A stretch of DNA of 64,000 bases from Microplitis mediator (taxonomy: Eukaryota > Arthropoda > Insecta > Hymenoptera > Braconidae): contig NC_079969.1 in NCBI RefSeq assembly GCF_029852145.1, positions 17,665,798-17,729,797 on the forward strand, given 5' to 3'. Positions 46,578 to 59,144 of the stretch are shown in pieces. A model generated the notes under the pieces. The model saw only the letters and a list, made by a program, of their open reading frames with translations. It was not told the origin of the DNA and did not search any database. The translations under genes were made by a program, and so were the position numbers. Position 1 is the stretch's first letter; the number at the start of each line of letters is the position of its first letter.

Positions 46578-47590
46578 TGTTCGTGGGTGTCGAAAATGCC
46601 AGGAATTCAAACCACAACAGAAATTAACTCCGAGTAAAATGGGAACAGTTAATACGACTCGCCAATGGGAAATAGTTCCAGTAGACATTATCAGGCCAAA
46701 ATCCCATTCTATCAACGAAATATGTGATATTTTGATCCTACAGGATAAGTTCATGAAATGCTTGGAGATCCAACCACTGCGAAAGACAAAAACTGACGTC
46801 ATTATAAAAACTTTGAAAGAAGAGGCACTCTTACGGTTCGGTCGAGTATGAGTAGTAATGACGGATAACGGTAGCTAGTTCACGAACAAAGAATTTACGG
46901 CACTTCTAAAAGAATATGGAATTAGTCATTTCAGAACTCCCCCTTACTCTCCTCAGTGTAACCCTGTGGAGACAATGAATAAGGAGATAGGGACAACGAT
47001 TTCTCAGTTCATTGAGAAAAATCAGAAATCTTGAGACAAGATCTTATCTGAATTAACTTTTGCGTTAAATACTTCCAACCATGAGTCCATCTGATTTACT
47101 CCAGTATATTTAAATTATGGCCGCGAAATTCTTTCTCCGAACACTTTGCGAGATAAGCTCGAAAATAATGAAACACTCTCAGTGAGTATGATCACGCAGA
47201 GAATTTGAAGAAATTGTCAGAAGCAATGGACCTAGTTCTTTTGAACGTAGCAAGAGCATTAAGTAAACAAAGTACGTATTACAATAAAAGACACAATGAT
47301 TGGAAACCAGGGTTGGGGGATCTAGTAGCAAAGCGTGGATCCTCCTAAAGTGACAGAGGGTAATTTCAAAAAACCTACTCCACGGTTGCAAGACAAGAGA
47401 CGTGGTCATTGCGCAAAAGAGTATGTTCCAGTAATAAAGCGTCCAGCCGTCTTATTACCTTTGGCTGCGACAGCTTCCAGACGTGAGGTGGTAATATTAG
47501 ACGAACCTAAGCCGATCAACAGACGGCTAATAAAGGTCTGGTCTCAGGACGTCTCAAATTTTCGGGGAGCATGAGTCTCATCGATAAAAA
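46578..47590 (+). pseudogene. Gypsy A2 integrase core and C-terminus
   Basis: It opens with the zinc-finger Cys pair (GCRKCQEFK). The catalytic core follows: first Asp in IVPVDIIRP near 46680, second in VMTDNGS near 46860, and the Glu in NPVETMNKEIG near 46965-46990. A C-terminal part continues to PRLQDKRRGHCAKEYVPVIK and SQDVSNFRGA near 47570. Stops lie at 46851, 46875 and 47033. Integrase would join element cDNA to the host genome; this copy cannot. Confidence 0.82.
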
Positions 47591-47604
47591 AAACTGTTAA
47601 ATCC

Positions 47605-47945
47605 ACTCGTGTATAATTATTTTTGTTGGCAAAAGTCAGTGGTCGCGATTATAGTCACACCCCGTCCTCATATGGAATTACCTAATTGCTTTAATATTTT
47701 TGTTTTGAGATCGCGAATCTAGATGATGTCTTGGGCAAATTATTGTTTGCAAATGTATCTCGTGGCAAGGGTATCTCATGGGGACGAGTATTTGTGACTC
47801 CGGATACTCAGGTGAGGGATAAGGTGACGCTTCAAATAAGCTTATTCGTTCCTCGGCGTTTTTTCGTAGAGTTTCTCTTTTCGATTGAGGGCCAGGGTAC
47901 CAGTTCCGTTTATTTGACATAAAACTTATTAAGAATTGCGGCTCG
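47605..47945 (+). repeat. LTR-like direct repeat of gypsy A2, right copy
   Basis: Direct partner of 37915-38290, beginning shortly after the last integrase codons. About 340 bp can be aligned by eye, with scattered substitutions. Confidence 0.6.
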
Positions 47946-48724
47946 TCAACCCGTATTGTTTTGATTTCACTCTAAGTCATGTATAAAGACGTATCTATGC
48001 CTAAAAGAATTGAAGCACTATTTTATAATAATAAAAATTTTTCAAGTTTTCTTATAAAATAAATTTTAATTTACTTGGGTTACGTGATCCCTACTCTGAA
48101 TCTTGAACACGCCGAGCTAAAGAGCATTAGAGAAGCAAAGCTGCTAGGTCTTTCAACCTTCTGTAACGTTTCAGGTAATTTTCTGGGGCTCGAGCAGGGA
48201 CTTGAAAAATCGATATAAGGTCTGTAAATAATAATCGTTGTTTAGACGTACAGTAAGGATTTCTATACTATTATGGCAATCGTTTCCATAATACGAGGAA
48301 TTTCTAAATGTTATGGTAGGGGAGAAGCCCGTGTAAAAAAAATTTTGGTTCATCATGAATTTCAATCTGAATTTCATCATGAAACTCAGATTGTGACACA
48401 AATATGAATTTCATGATGAAATTGGGCTAGCAACTTTTTATCTGGACAAAAATACTAACTCCATGAAATTTCTATCGAAATGATCTCAATTCAGTTAAAA
48501 ACATATCATGAATTGATTTTGTTATCTATGCAGATTTATTATGCAAAAAATTGAAAATTTTACTAGACGCTTCATGAAGAATATTTCAGTCAAGTTTAGA
48601 TTGAAATCATTCTGAGTTCACTTGGAACACATAATAAACTTATTTTATTAATGACACAAATTTGCTACACATAAAATATCATTAAAGTTTCTAGAATTTA
48701 ACCAGGGTTCAACCAGAAATTTCC
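47946..48724. other. AT-rich DNA leading into the 286-bp array
   Basis: No gene. A short inverted repeat (TTTCATCATGAAA and ATGAATTTCAT words) lies at 48350-48425. From about 48430 degenerate monomers related to the array appear (for example GACACAAATTTGCTACACA). Confidence 0.5.
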
Positions 48725-49444
48725 AGAAAATCCAGAACTAAGCATTTTACAAGAGAGTCCGTGTAGGAAAATTCCGTGACCGTTTAAAATCATCTGAAGT
48801 TCATATAAAACATACAATGATTTAATTTTATAAACGGTACAAATTTACTACACGAAAATAGTTTATTTTGAATTTTTCGATTTAAAATTTTTCCAAAACT
48901 CAATATAAAAAAAATCAGTCATTTTTCTTTCAAAATCATCCCGAGTTCATTTGAAACTCGTTATGAATTAATTTTAAAATTCATACAAATTTACGACACA
49001 AAAAATTATTCAAATTTTCAGAATTACACATCTTACTAGAGGGTCCGTGTAGAAAAATTCTTTGACCGTTCAAAATCATCTGAAGTTCATTTAAAATGAA
49101 CGATGATTTGATTTTATAATCGGTACAGATTTGCTACACGAAAATAGTTTATTTTGAATTTTTCGATTTAAAATTTTTCCAAAACTCAATATAAAAAAAA
49201 TCAGTCATTTTTCTTTCAAATTCATCCCGAGTTCATTTGAAACTCGTTATGAATTAATTTTAAAATTCTTACAAACTTACGACACAAAAAATTATTCAAA
49301 TTTTCAGAATTACACATCTTACTAGAGGGTCCGTGTAGAAAAATTCCTTGACCGTTCAAAATCATCTCAAGTTCATTTAAAACGAACAATGATTTAATTT
49401 TATAATCGGTACAGATTTGCTACACGAAAATAGTTTATTTTGAA
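48725..49444. repeat. 286-bp tandem array, about 2.5 units
   Basis: GTCCGTGTAG recurs so that GTGTAG falls at 48761, 49047 and 49333, exactly 286 bp apart. Units 2 and 3 are almost identical. Each unit is made of two diverged halves (ATCATCTGAAGTTCAT... and ATCATCCCGAGTTCAT...), each with a TACGACACA or TGCTACACG word, so it is a dimer of an older monomer of roughly 140 bp. Confidence 0.88.
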
Positions 49445-50208
49445 TCATCAAGTTTCTTTAGGAACTAAGTATAGTGAAAATTCAGTCAAGTTTGCTTCAA
49501 TGCGATGAAGTTTTTGACGAACATCATTTGTTTAAAATCCATCAGTTTTAGAATTGATGCAGATAAGCTAGATATGAGAAAATATTATAAAAAATTTCGG
49601 ATCATAAAACGTTAACGAGACACTTCATTTAGTTAAGTTTCCATTACAGTGATTTCAAGTTAATGTCAAATACAAAATAAATCGATTTCGAAACAGATAT
49701 ATTTTGTAGAGCACAAAAAAAAAATTGATTAAATTTTTTTATCGAAAACGCTTGGTTTTGTGTATCGAAATAAATTTTGTGGTCATATTAATTGTTCACG
49801 TTTTTTTGTCTAAGTGTTTTTTTTTTTTTTTTTTTTTTGTGAATATAATTTCTTTCTCCTAATTGAGTTTTAAATTTGTACGAATCAAATCGAGATTTTA
49901 TTAAAGTCATACCAAGTCCACCTTAAACGTGTAAAATAGTTCTTTTGGAATTGATATTAATTTAAGTCTATTTCAAATGCGTAAGAAATCAATTTTGAAA
50001 TTGATACAGATTCAGAGACAGAAAATTGAATTATTTTTAGTTTTGTATCATAAAAACTTGATAAGACACAGTATAGTAAGAATCGACTTAAATTCATCGG
50101 AAGTTATTCTATGTCTCTATCTAAGACGTTACTAATTTATTTTTAAATTGATGGAGACAATTAGACTTAAAAAATAATTATTTAAATATTCTTTTTTTAT
50201 TGATTTAG
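49445..50208. other. AT-rich DNA with decayed array monomers
   Basis: No gene. Phrases such as ATTGATGCAGATAAGCTA and ATTGATACAGATTCAGAGAC echo the 286-bp array with decreasing similarity. A long poly-T run lies at about 49818-49838. Confidence 0.45.
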
Positions 50209-50210
50209 TA

Positions 50211-50807
50211 AGGTGAGAGCACCAGTACCCAGCCCCTAACCCGTAGCCAGCCGGTCATATACTTTAACATTGGCTCAAAATATATAGGGAAGACCGGGGT
50301 GGTTTGGCCCCCTGGGGTACGAAGGCCCCCTTCAAAAATTACGTAAAAAATTTTTTTTTGATTTCCGTCAAGTTATGACCTTTATAATGTTTTTACCACA
50401 TTTTAGGCCAACATGTGATATGTGGGGCAAAATGAACCACTCAAAAAAAAAATTGTAACGAAAAAATTATTTTTTTTTATTTTCCGTCAAGTTAATTTTT
50501 TCGTTACAATTTTTTTTTTTTTTGGTGGTCCATTTTGCCCTACATATCACATATTCACCTAAAATATGATAAAAACATTGTAGTGGTCATAACTTGACGG
50601 GAAATAAAAAAATTTTTTTTTTTATAATTTTTTGGGGAGGCCTTCGTGCCCCAGAAAAAAAATTTTTTTTTTTGATTTTTTACAAAATTTTGACTGATTT
50701 TTCCGAAATAGACGGAATATTAACAAATCTGATGGTCAAAAACCCCTATAGATATAATTTAACATGAGGTGGCTGGATACTTGCTTGCGGCTGGGTACTG
50801 GTGCCCT
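50211..50807. mobile_element. TA-flanked MITE with CACCAGTACCCAGCC ends
   Basis: CACCAGTACCCAGCC near the left end and GGCTGGGTACTGGTG near the right end are perfect inverted repeats. TA flanks both ends (50209-50210 and 50808-50809). It carries another foldback element inside (50314-50652). Confidence 0.8.
50314..50652. mobile_element. Nested foldback MITE
   Basis: GGGGTACGAAGGCC at the left is mirrored by GGCCTTCGTGCCCC at the right. The arms continue to pair through GTCAAGTTATGACC/GGTCATAACTTGAC and CATATGTG-type words to a centre near 50475. The word GGGGCAAAATG recalls the ends of the pogo element at 43872. Confidence 0.75.
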
Positions 50808-50816
50808 TACCCCCTA

Positions 50817-51100
50817 GGGGTCAATTGAACAAAAAATCCTTTAACAATTTTTTTTGGATAAGTACAAGCAAAATGATAACTTTTTTTTTAATGCAATCAT
50901 AATTTATTATATAGACCATCATTTTGTCCCCTTTGCAGGGACAATTGAACCACTAGTTGGGGACAATTGAACTAAGAGTCAATACGGTAATTTTATTTTT
51001 CAGTTAATTTAGCTTTTTTTTATTACATTCAGTCCAGATGTGCGTGAATGTCTACAGTGTGGTTAAACCGTCTCTGAGAGTACTGGTTTAACTGACCCCA
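50817..51100. mobile_element. TA-flanked MITE, GGGGTCA ends
   Basis: Left end GGGGTCAATTGAAC, right end GTTTAACTGACCCC; TA lies on both sides (50815-50816 and 51101-51102). Inner copies of GGGGACAATTGAAC occur near 50937 and 50964. No ORF. Confidence 0.6.
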
Positions 51101-51644
51101 TATGATTTTATTGAAATAATTAATATTAAAAAAATTATTCAAGCCCTTTTGTTATAATAAAGTTAAAAATTTATCACTAATTTATGCAAGAAGGTATTAC
51201 ATAAAAAAATTTGGAGATTACATTTGAAAACTAAAAAATGATTAAACAATTTGTCAAGAGCTGAAAAAAAATTTGACAAGTCTAAGAACACAAAAGCTTG
51301 AATTTTTCAAAATTAAATAATCATAATGATTCCAAACTTTTGTCAGATTAAGGTTTAGTGTATTAATGATTTCAAACCTTTGTCAGACTGAGGTTTAGTG
51401 TATTAAAACATAATTGCAAGAGGACTACTCATTCTTCTATTTATTTCGATTGTTTAAGCTTACTGGTTCGATCACTCCTTGGCTCAATTGACTCCCTTCA
51501 CTCCTAATTATTACCATCATATTATGGTCATCATTGCAATAATATTATGGTAGCTACTACTTTATCAAAGTATATGAAGAAGGTTACCATAGTAGTATGG
51601 GAACGGTTACCATTACGACATAGGAATACTGTAAAAAATTTTCA

Positions 51645-52084
51645 GTTCACGGAGCGGTGTGAATAATTTGGTTTTAAAATTTTCAACACTTGCCGGTGTA
51701 AAAGTTACACGACGCATAGTGTTAAATTTTGGACCGTCTCAATGAGACCGTTCACACCCCCAATAGTGTAAATGTATGTTCTTCATTTAAAATTTTAACT
51801 CTCGATTACTTCGACATTAGGAAATTAATTTTTATTTTAAAATAATCTGCATCAATGATAATAATGACATACTAGTGTAGCAACTTATATATTATTTTTA
51901 AATTTTTAACCCCAGATTATATTATCGGACAATATTCCAACCAATAACACCGAATGGTGTGAAAGAAAAACTTTATACCGGGTCAGAAGTACACCGTTTA
52001 ATATTTCACTCCGTCAATTCACACCAAGCGGACCGTGTAAAGCTCTCGGGGACCATTTTCACACCAAAATTTTTTACCGTGAAC
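51645..52084. mobile_element. MITE with GTTCACGG ends
   Basis: GTTCACGG and CCGTGAAC mark the ends, followed inwards by GGTGTGAA and TTCACACC. Interior words GCCGGTGTAAA and ACACCGTTTAAT recur in both orientations. It splits an older TTACCAT-rich repeat (51500-52250). No target duplication is evident. Confidence 0.6.
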
Positions 52085-53401
52085 TTTCCAAAATCGTATT
52101 GAAATGAAACACATATAAATAGGAAAGATTACCATAATTTATATGGTTATCATTCCTACAGTCGACATTCCAAAAATACTTGTTACTATACGACATGGGA
52201 ACTATTTTTATAATATATTGCAATTGTTACCGTACATTTTTCTCCGTGGTGTCGTAACCTTCATCACTAGGACACGCATGTAATTACCTTCAGTCGCGTA
52301 ATCATGAGTAACATACATATCAAAAAACACGTAGCCATCTTTTTCAGGAGCTTACTTGAACAGTATATATATAGTCAGACAGTCACCATCATGCGAAGCA
52401 TGAATAATCAACTAAATAATATTTTCATTGCAAACATTACTACTTCAAACACTCCCACTGTTTCACTCTCCATTTATTTATTTATAATATAATTACATGT
52501 GCTAATTAATAAGTGAATAAATAACATAATTATAACTTTTTCTTTTTGCGTAAGACGATAAATTTTATTAGTAATTGAGAATATATCCATCCATGAAATA
52601 TTACAATATATTATTCGTTGTGATCCTTATATTATCTCATGATTAACAATCTAAATAATATTTTTGTAGATATATACAAGTAGGCGTATAGTCTAGACTA
52701 GACTCCTTAATCCCTGATACATTATTTACAGGATATGTTTATCTCGTATAACGTAGTCATTAGTATTGTGCAATGCTTTCATATATAAATTACGCTTTTC
52801 ATTCCCATTAAATTTTTTTTTGTTGATATTTATAATACTTTACTCTGTCAAATCCATTAGCTATCTATTTACAACATTAATCATTTGAACCATTAGTGAA
52901 TTAAAATTTTTGTTTTTTTCCAATAACAATAATGAAAAAATAAATGGGACATTGTTAAATTTTTTGTTAAAAATCTGAATTAAATTTTTTGAAAGAAAAT
53001 TTGTCGAATTAACGAAATAGAATCGGTTACAAATATAAATATTATTATAGATGTACTTGTTTATATGATTTATTTTTAAATTACTTAGAGTTTTTCCGTC
53101 ATGATCATTAGTTCGAACTAATTCAAATGTCAATCACACTGTATTTTATTTTCTTTTACTTCATCTATTATTTGAATTTTTTAAAAGTTATTTAATTAAT
53201 GTTATATAGGATACAATCCTTGATACATCAAATCATATAGAGTGAGCTTTGGTATAAAAGAACAACAAAGAGAATGTGCAAGTTAAATCATTAAAATGAT
53301 AATACAAATTAAAATTACAAATTAATTAAAATATTACAGTATAGACCGTGAAGACAAAAAGAGCTTGCATAGGCATCAATAATAGCACTCATGGAAAGAG
53401 T
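52085..53401. other. AT-rich sequence, nothing recognised
   Basis: Short frames at 52304-52492 (+) and 52861-53133 (-) have no domain and an Asn/Ile/Phe-rich composition dictated by AT content. Confidence 0.5.
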
Positions 53402-53760
53402 TTAGGTAAGACCGTAGCTTAGTTTTTTGATATGGCAAAGTTTAAGGTAGGCGAATAATTTTTTAAGATCCGGGTTCGTGGTGACACCCAGCATTATCCC
53501 GACAAGGTTATAGCCCTGATTCGAGGCCATGTCCATACTCCAAAACTCCCATCTAATATCACTGTAAAACGGACACTGAACTAGAAAGTGATATGCAGAT
53601 TCCTCCACATCCAGATGACACAAGCTGCAGTTCCTCATGAGAGTAAGTCTGAGTAAGTGCCAGTCGATTGACACATTGCAAGCGTATTTAGTGGCTAACC
53701 TCAACTGGATGAGGGGTTTAAAAAGATGCTGGGGTATGCCTTCAAGAGAATTAGCGAAAT
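53402..53760 (-). pseudogene. Non-LTR retrotransposon ORF2 C-terminal fragment
   Basis: On the minus strand the frame reads SLEGIPQHLFKP, then ATKYACNVSIDWHLLRLTLM and RNCSLCHLDVEESAYHFLVQ followed by CPFYSDIRWEFW. The C-x2-C, then H, then C pattern is the zinc-binding tail (zf-RVT) that ends ORF2 of many LINEs of the Jockey/CR1/R1 type. RT and endonuclease are absent, as in typical 5'-truncated LINE copies. No poly-A tail is obvious at the 53400 end. Confidence 0.75.
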
Positions 53761-53976
53761 TTTCTAAAAGTTAAATAATTGACTTTCAATAATCTTAATT
53801 TTATATGTGATAACCATTTAAAAAACTAAAAATTTTAATTGAAAGTATTTTCAATAAGAACACTCATGAACGTTAAAAAAGAAATTGTTACGGTATTTTA
53901 CAAGTTTTTGAAATTGAAATATAAATCAGTATCTCAATTCATCACATATAACTGATATTTTCAATTACTTACATTA

Positions 53977-55302
53977 GGGGAGGGTGGAGCAAGAAGACAA
54001 TCTCCAAAAATTTAATTAAATATTTTTTTGTTTTTTCTGTTAATTACCCTAAATTCGATATATTTGTGCATTCTTAGCTCTACGCACGATACCAGGGACA
54101 AAATGGAACAGCCGAAAATTCTGAAAAAAAGATTTTTTCATATTTTGATTGTCAAATTATAAAAAGTTATTATACCTATTCATTTTTCGGCTGATTCTCT
54201 ATGCCCGAGGTGAAATTGGCCACTAAAAATATTTGAAAATAATAAATTTTTTTTTTAATTAATAATTTTGACTATTCGATTAATTTTTACAATAATCACA
54301 ATTATACTCATCGAAATAATATTATACTAGACCTGTACAGAAATCATGAGATCGTTTCTTACAGTTTTTAAATTGAACCCATGATTCCATAGCTTCCGCA
54401 TAAAGTCCATTGCAATAAAGACAGTTACGTACATCAGTTTTAACTTTTAAACAATTTGTTTTCTTCATTTTTTTTTTTTCATGTTTTAGACTTTATTGCT
54501 AAATCCACATGTTTTCTCCTTAATTTTTGCGGTAATTTTAAATTCAGATTCAATTGCATTGCAATAGTTATGAAAAAGTCATTACAATTGATTTTTTTCT
54601 AGTAAAAGTGGGAGAACGATTTATCACACCTTAAAATTTTTTTTTCGAGTAATCTAAAAGTGAAAATAGTTGTCAAGAGAAAGAACTACACACTGAAAAA
54701 TAGAAATACTTGTTTTAAATGAATCAATTTATTTGTGGCTTTTTTAAAAATATTTCTTAACGACAAATAAATATATTTGATACAACTAAATATGACAGTT
54801 AATACAAATAATTTCATCATTTGCCTGAAATATATAATTTATTTGTGGCAAGTAAATGATAGATTTGCGGTAAAGATATTAAATTTGTGACAAATAACGG
54901 AAAATTTGGTGATACTTGAGCACATAGTCTAACTAACCTTTATTTGCAGCAATTGTATCATTTCTTAACCCCAAATGAATCATTTATTTTAAGCTATTAA
55001 ATTACCCAGTTATATTATATCTTTCTCACAATTATATATTTATTTGGCCATATCCAAATAAACGATATCTTTGAATCAAATAAATCTTAGTCGGCTCAAA
55101 TAAATCTGTTTTCAGTGCATTCTTAATATTAAGAATAATTTTAAAAAACCAAAAACAGAATTTTTTTTCATTTTTTGGAGAAGGGCCGTTATGCCCCACA
55201 AAAAAAATTTAATTTTTTTTCAAGTTTCGATGACGATTTGATGTTAGAAAGCCACAAAAAGTAATAACGGGCTTAGGGGGAACTTCTTTCCCCACCCGCC
55301 CT
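53977..55302. mobile_element. Pogo-like non-autonomous element (about 1.3 kb)
   Basis: Left end GGGGAGGGTGGAGCAAGAAG; right end, on the complement, GGGCGGGTGGGGAAAGAAG. TA borders both (53975-53976 and about 55303-55304). The ends resemble those of the pogo element at 43872. It contains another MITE at 54691-55117. No transposase remains. Confidence 0.6.
54691..55117. mobile_element. Nested MITE with CACTGAAAA ends
   Basis: CACTGAAAAATAGA at the left and TCTGTTTTCAGTG at the right are inverted repeats; CA lies on both sides. The interior is a series of AAATAAAT and ATTTATTTG words. Confidence 0.65.
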
Positions 55303-55394
55303 TATATTTTAATTAAAGATTGGGAAAACATCTCAAACATGGCATTGATGTAGTGATCTAGTGTTAGTGATATAGTGTTCATGTGTTAGTTGTG

Positions 55395-56845
55395 GCTTCC
55401 CGAGTCAAAATTTAAAAGCTACATTCATCCCTCTAGTCCGAAATAGAACCGATTTAGAGCACTGTAAACTGCCTTAGCTCTTACATTGAACCTCAGGATT
55501 CTCCCGAGTCTAAATATTAGACGTAAGTTGAACGTTCTTAACGTTCTGATCGTAATTTGAACGTTCTTAACGTTTTAAACGTAAATTGAACGTTTTTAAC
55601 GTTTTGAAAGTAATTTGAACGATTTTTTTGTATTTTGGTTCATAAAAAATTGGTAATTTCATGAGTTATGATTTTAGTTTAATGATAACATCAATTAATT
55701 TATTTCAATATTTGTAATCACAATTTTCATCACCTTGATATCATAATATATGAACAGATATACATATATAGTGTTAAAGCTAGGAGTATGAAACTGAAAA
55801 AAATTTTTTTTCAAAATACGAATTCTTCATTTAAGAGCCAGAAAAGCGGACGACAAAATTTTAGGGAATTGACCTGATTATAATCCAGGAGTACAAAATC
55901 GATGACGAAAATTTTTTGGTATATGCTCATGTTTTCTTATTAGAAGTATAAATGAGTTTTAGTTTTATGATAAATATTTTTTCAATTTATGATACTCCAA
56001 TCTACGTTCAAAACGTTAAAAACGGTCAATTCACGTTCAAAAGGTTCAATTTACGTCTAATATTTCGACTTGGGCTACCATTTACTTTGAGATACTGTTT
56101 TGAACCACTAAGTCCGACATATTTTTGTTTTAAATTAAAATGTCTTAATAAGTAGTAAGTAGCAGTACTTAAATTGTAATTTTTTTTCAACCATTCCTGA
56201 ATATTTTTTATTATTTTAAATATTTAAAATTATTTTTGGAACTTTTAAATCTCAATCAGCAATGATATGCCTTTTTCCAAGCAGCATATATGATAAGAAT
56301 TAATTGTAATATACGTATATTTCTTATCATCTTGAATTTTATTTGCGTTTACAATGATTGGAACACTTTCAATTTTAATTGTCAAAATATATAGCTGCAG
56401 TTTAATTGTTTGTGACAAAAAATTTAACAATAACAACAATAGTAACAATAGCAATGGCAGTTATGATAATAATAATAATAATTCTATAATTATGATAGCT
56501 ATTTTCAATATAATAATATTAATTATTATCAGTTATAACTACAAGTATAGTTAATAATATTATTATATTGAAAATAATTATTATAATGATAGAATTATTA
56601 TTATTATTATTATTATAATTTATGATATTAAATAGGTTGTAGGAGTCTAAAGTCGACCCTAATTTTTTATTTCCTTCAGGTCCGACTTTGAAGTGGTAAA
56701 AATGGAAATTTGTACCACTTTGGGGTCCAAAGTCAGACCTAATTTAACATGGGAATAGAATCCACTTTAATCCCTCAAGTCCAAAATAAAAACGACTTTA
56801 GAAGTCTCAACGTCAGCTTTAAATTTCGACTCGGGTTATAGTGAT
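55395..56845. repeat. Composite foldback region, CCCGAGTC ends
   Basis: CCCGAGTCAAAATTTAAAAGCT near 55398 is mirrored by AGCTTTAAATTTCGACTCGGG near 56815-56836. Inside, a 30-bp array (CGTAATTTGAACGTTCTTAACG, about 55515-55625) is mirrored by a shorter inverted set at 56000-56060. The (AAT)n/(ATT)n palindrome at 56465-56620 also lies within. It is probably several nested elements; no ORF of note. Confidence 0.5.
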
Positions 56846-56906
56846 GGCAAATGTCAGAAAATGAAATGAAACATTTTGAGATTTGCTTATAAGAGTTAGG
56901 AATATA

Positions 56907-57014
56907 CACTGATAGAAGGATTTCTTAGTATTAAAAAGATTTCTTAGTATTTAAGAAATTAATTCTTAAATACTAAGAAATCTTTTTAAAAGCTAAGAAA
57001 GCCTTCTATCAGTG
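56907..57014. mobile_element. 108-bp palindromic MITE
   Basis: CACTGATAGAAGG and CCTTCTATCAGTG are perfect inverted ends, and nearly the whole element folds on itself around TTAATT near 56960. TA is duplicated at 56905-56906 and 57015-57016. Confidence 0.88.
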
Positions 57015-57689
57015 TAGAAAGTAATATTTGTATATAGTAAAGTATAGTTTCAAAATAAAATAACGACAATTTGCGAGCATATTTATAGGGGACGGCGTCA
57101 GGACGTTAACTTTCAGTTTTTGGCACAACGACAAATTTTTTCCTGTTGCACGAATAAATAAAGAGTATCGTGGAATATGTGTGGAGATAAAAGAGACGAG
57201 AGACTGAGAAAATCTCTAGTTGAGATGGAGAGTATGAGAAAGATAGTAAAGGAAGAGAGAAAAGAAAGTAGAAAGAATAAAAAGAGATAAAAAGTAGAGA
57301 TCTTTTACAAATACGCGACAGGACGACTCTTGAAGACTCTCCCGCAGAGTAAGAAGAAATGTCTCACAAGGTGATGCGCTTTGATAAATTGTACTAGGTC
57401 CAAGGCAGCTTGTGGTTTGCCCACAACTAATTCGCTGTGACATTCTAACAGATGATCCACCTTTACTGAGTGCATAAATCTTAATTGTCGTATTGTTATA
57501 GTTCAATATCGTTTTTTTTCAATTCTGTTTTATGTCAATACTTATAATTACTATGTTGTAACATTTGCATGATAAATTTATTTTAATATCGATTTGATCA
57601 TATGCTGGAGATGATTTTTTTAAAGACATTTTTAAAAATCAGTTATTCAGTTTTTTTTTTTTTTTTTTTTTTAAGGGGGTTCCCGAGTG
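57015..57689. other. No gene recognised
   Basis: A somewhat GC-richer patch (57300-57450) has a 96-codon minus-strand frame without a domain. A poly-T run lies at 57650-57672. Confidence 0.4.
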
Positions 57690-57915
57690 TGGGCACAGCA
57701 ACAGGCACATCCTGTGAGAGCACCAGGATAAAATCCTGTTGCAGCAACAGGATTGCCATGTTACGGCAACAGTACACATCCTGTGAGAGCAACGGGATAA
57801 AATCCTGTTGCAGCAAACAGATTTTTATGTTGCAGCAACAGGACACATCCTGTGGGAACAACAGAATAAAATCCTGTTGCAGCAACAAGATTTTCCCTAT
57901 GGAAGCAATAGAATA
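57690..57915. repeat. Minisatellite, 70-bp period with CCTGTTGCAGCAACAGG
   Basis: CACATCCTGTG starts near 57705, 57776 and 57844. Each unit contains the palindrome CCTGTTGCAGCAACAGG or a variant, so hairpins are expected. The frames 57602-57916 (+) and 57643-57930 (-) are by-products, with a repeated SCCSN/IKSCCS peptide. Confidence 0.85.
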
Positions 57916-59053
57916 AGGTGCAAGTTTCATATACCAATTCTTTTTTGTCAGTATAATAAAATTCTAAAATTTGAATAAGAAATTTAGTTTGGAAAAAAAT
58001 TCAAATTCTTAGAGAAAGTTTAAATTTCGAAAAAATTCAAATGCTAAATAAAAATTTTAATTTTAAAATTTGAATGTTGTTCCAATCTTTGAATTTTTAT
58101 TTCAAATTTCGAAATTTCATCAGAAATCTTTGAGCTCAATAATTAATTTGTCATTTTTAAATATCTAAATATTTGCTTGGGCCGTTTTTGATAATTTTAA
58201 TGAATATAAATCTTGGAGTTTTAATGAATTGTGTAAGTTTTCATCAATACATATTTTGGTACGTATGTATATTTTCGTTTTTAACCCCGTTTACTCAAAG
58301 CTAATTTGTCATCCGAAATTTTAGTAATACGCGATTAAATTAGTATTGCTTGAACATTTATATATAAATATATGAGTGCACTATCAATATTTAAATCGCT
58401 GAGTAGGATTCTCGGATTAAAAAACTGACCTTCAACAATAGGCTTCAACCTTAGGGAAATGAACAACCTTTATTGAAAGAAGCGATTCAAAACGATTTGC
58501 AATGTTAAATGCCCATAAGCAGGATGATCCAGAAGTATTTAAAGTATTCAAAAGCATTAAAAAGTATTTAAATAAAATTTTTTTTCAAATCATTTTGAAT
58601 CGCTTCTTTTAATGAAGTAAGGGCCACCTTCGTTTTAAACGAAGCGCGAGCTAGCTGAAAAGTCAGGGAGGCGCTGAAAATTTTCGACAACTGTACCTTT
58701 CACTGTGGCTGCTAGGTGGCATTTTATTATTTATAAGTTAAAAAATTTTTCCATAAATAAATATAAAAAGTAAATTTGTTCATACTTTTTAAAATTTTTT
58801 TTTTATTTTAATTTTCAGACTACGATTTACAAATACATTTTTATCTCATAATTATATTTTGATAATATTATAATCTTTTTAAAACCACGGTCAATTGACA
58901 TCAATATATTTTTATAACTTTAAAATATAATTATACATAACTGGGTCAATGTAATAAAGAATTTTTTTAACATCATCAAGTAATCAAGATTTAACTGTGC
59001 AAATACGTGACACTAAAAATATTTTATTGTGCTTATATGAATATATATATGTA
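57916..59053. other. AT-rich sequence with one small hairpin element
   Basis: No gene. At 58472-58613 the ends ATTGAAAGAAGCGATTC and GAATCGCTTCTTTTAAT are inverted repeats around AAAGTATTTAAA-type words, a small MITE. Confidence 0.55.
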
Positions 59054-59144
59054 GTGACTGGGATGGAGTTTATAGGATCTTAATCACTACGTTAATTAAT
59101 GTATCTGAGTCCAATTATTAGTTTTATCAGAATAATAAATAATT
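59054..59144 (+). repeat. L2 repeat, part before the DIRS insertion
   Basis: GTGACTGGGATGG to AATAATAAATAATT matches the minus-strand L2 copy near 28842-28750. The continuation of L2 (AGTTTTATTTAATGAATTA) is found only at 63852. Confidence 0.7.

Noticed and set aside
52304..53133. Short hypothetical genes
   Set aside because: AT-driven composition, no domain, no conservation signal visible within the window.
57602..57930. Cys-rich repeated peptide, possible secreted protein
   Set aside because: By-product of the 70-bp minisatellite; no signal peptide, and it starts in a poly-T run.
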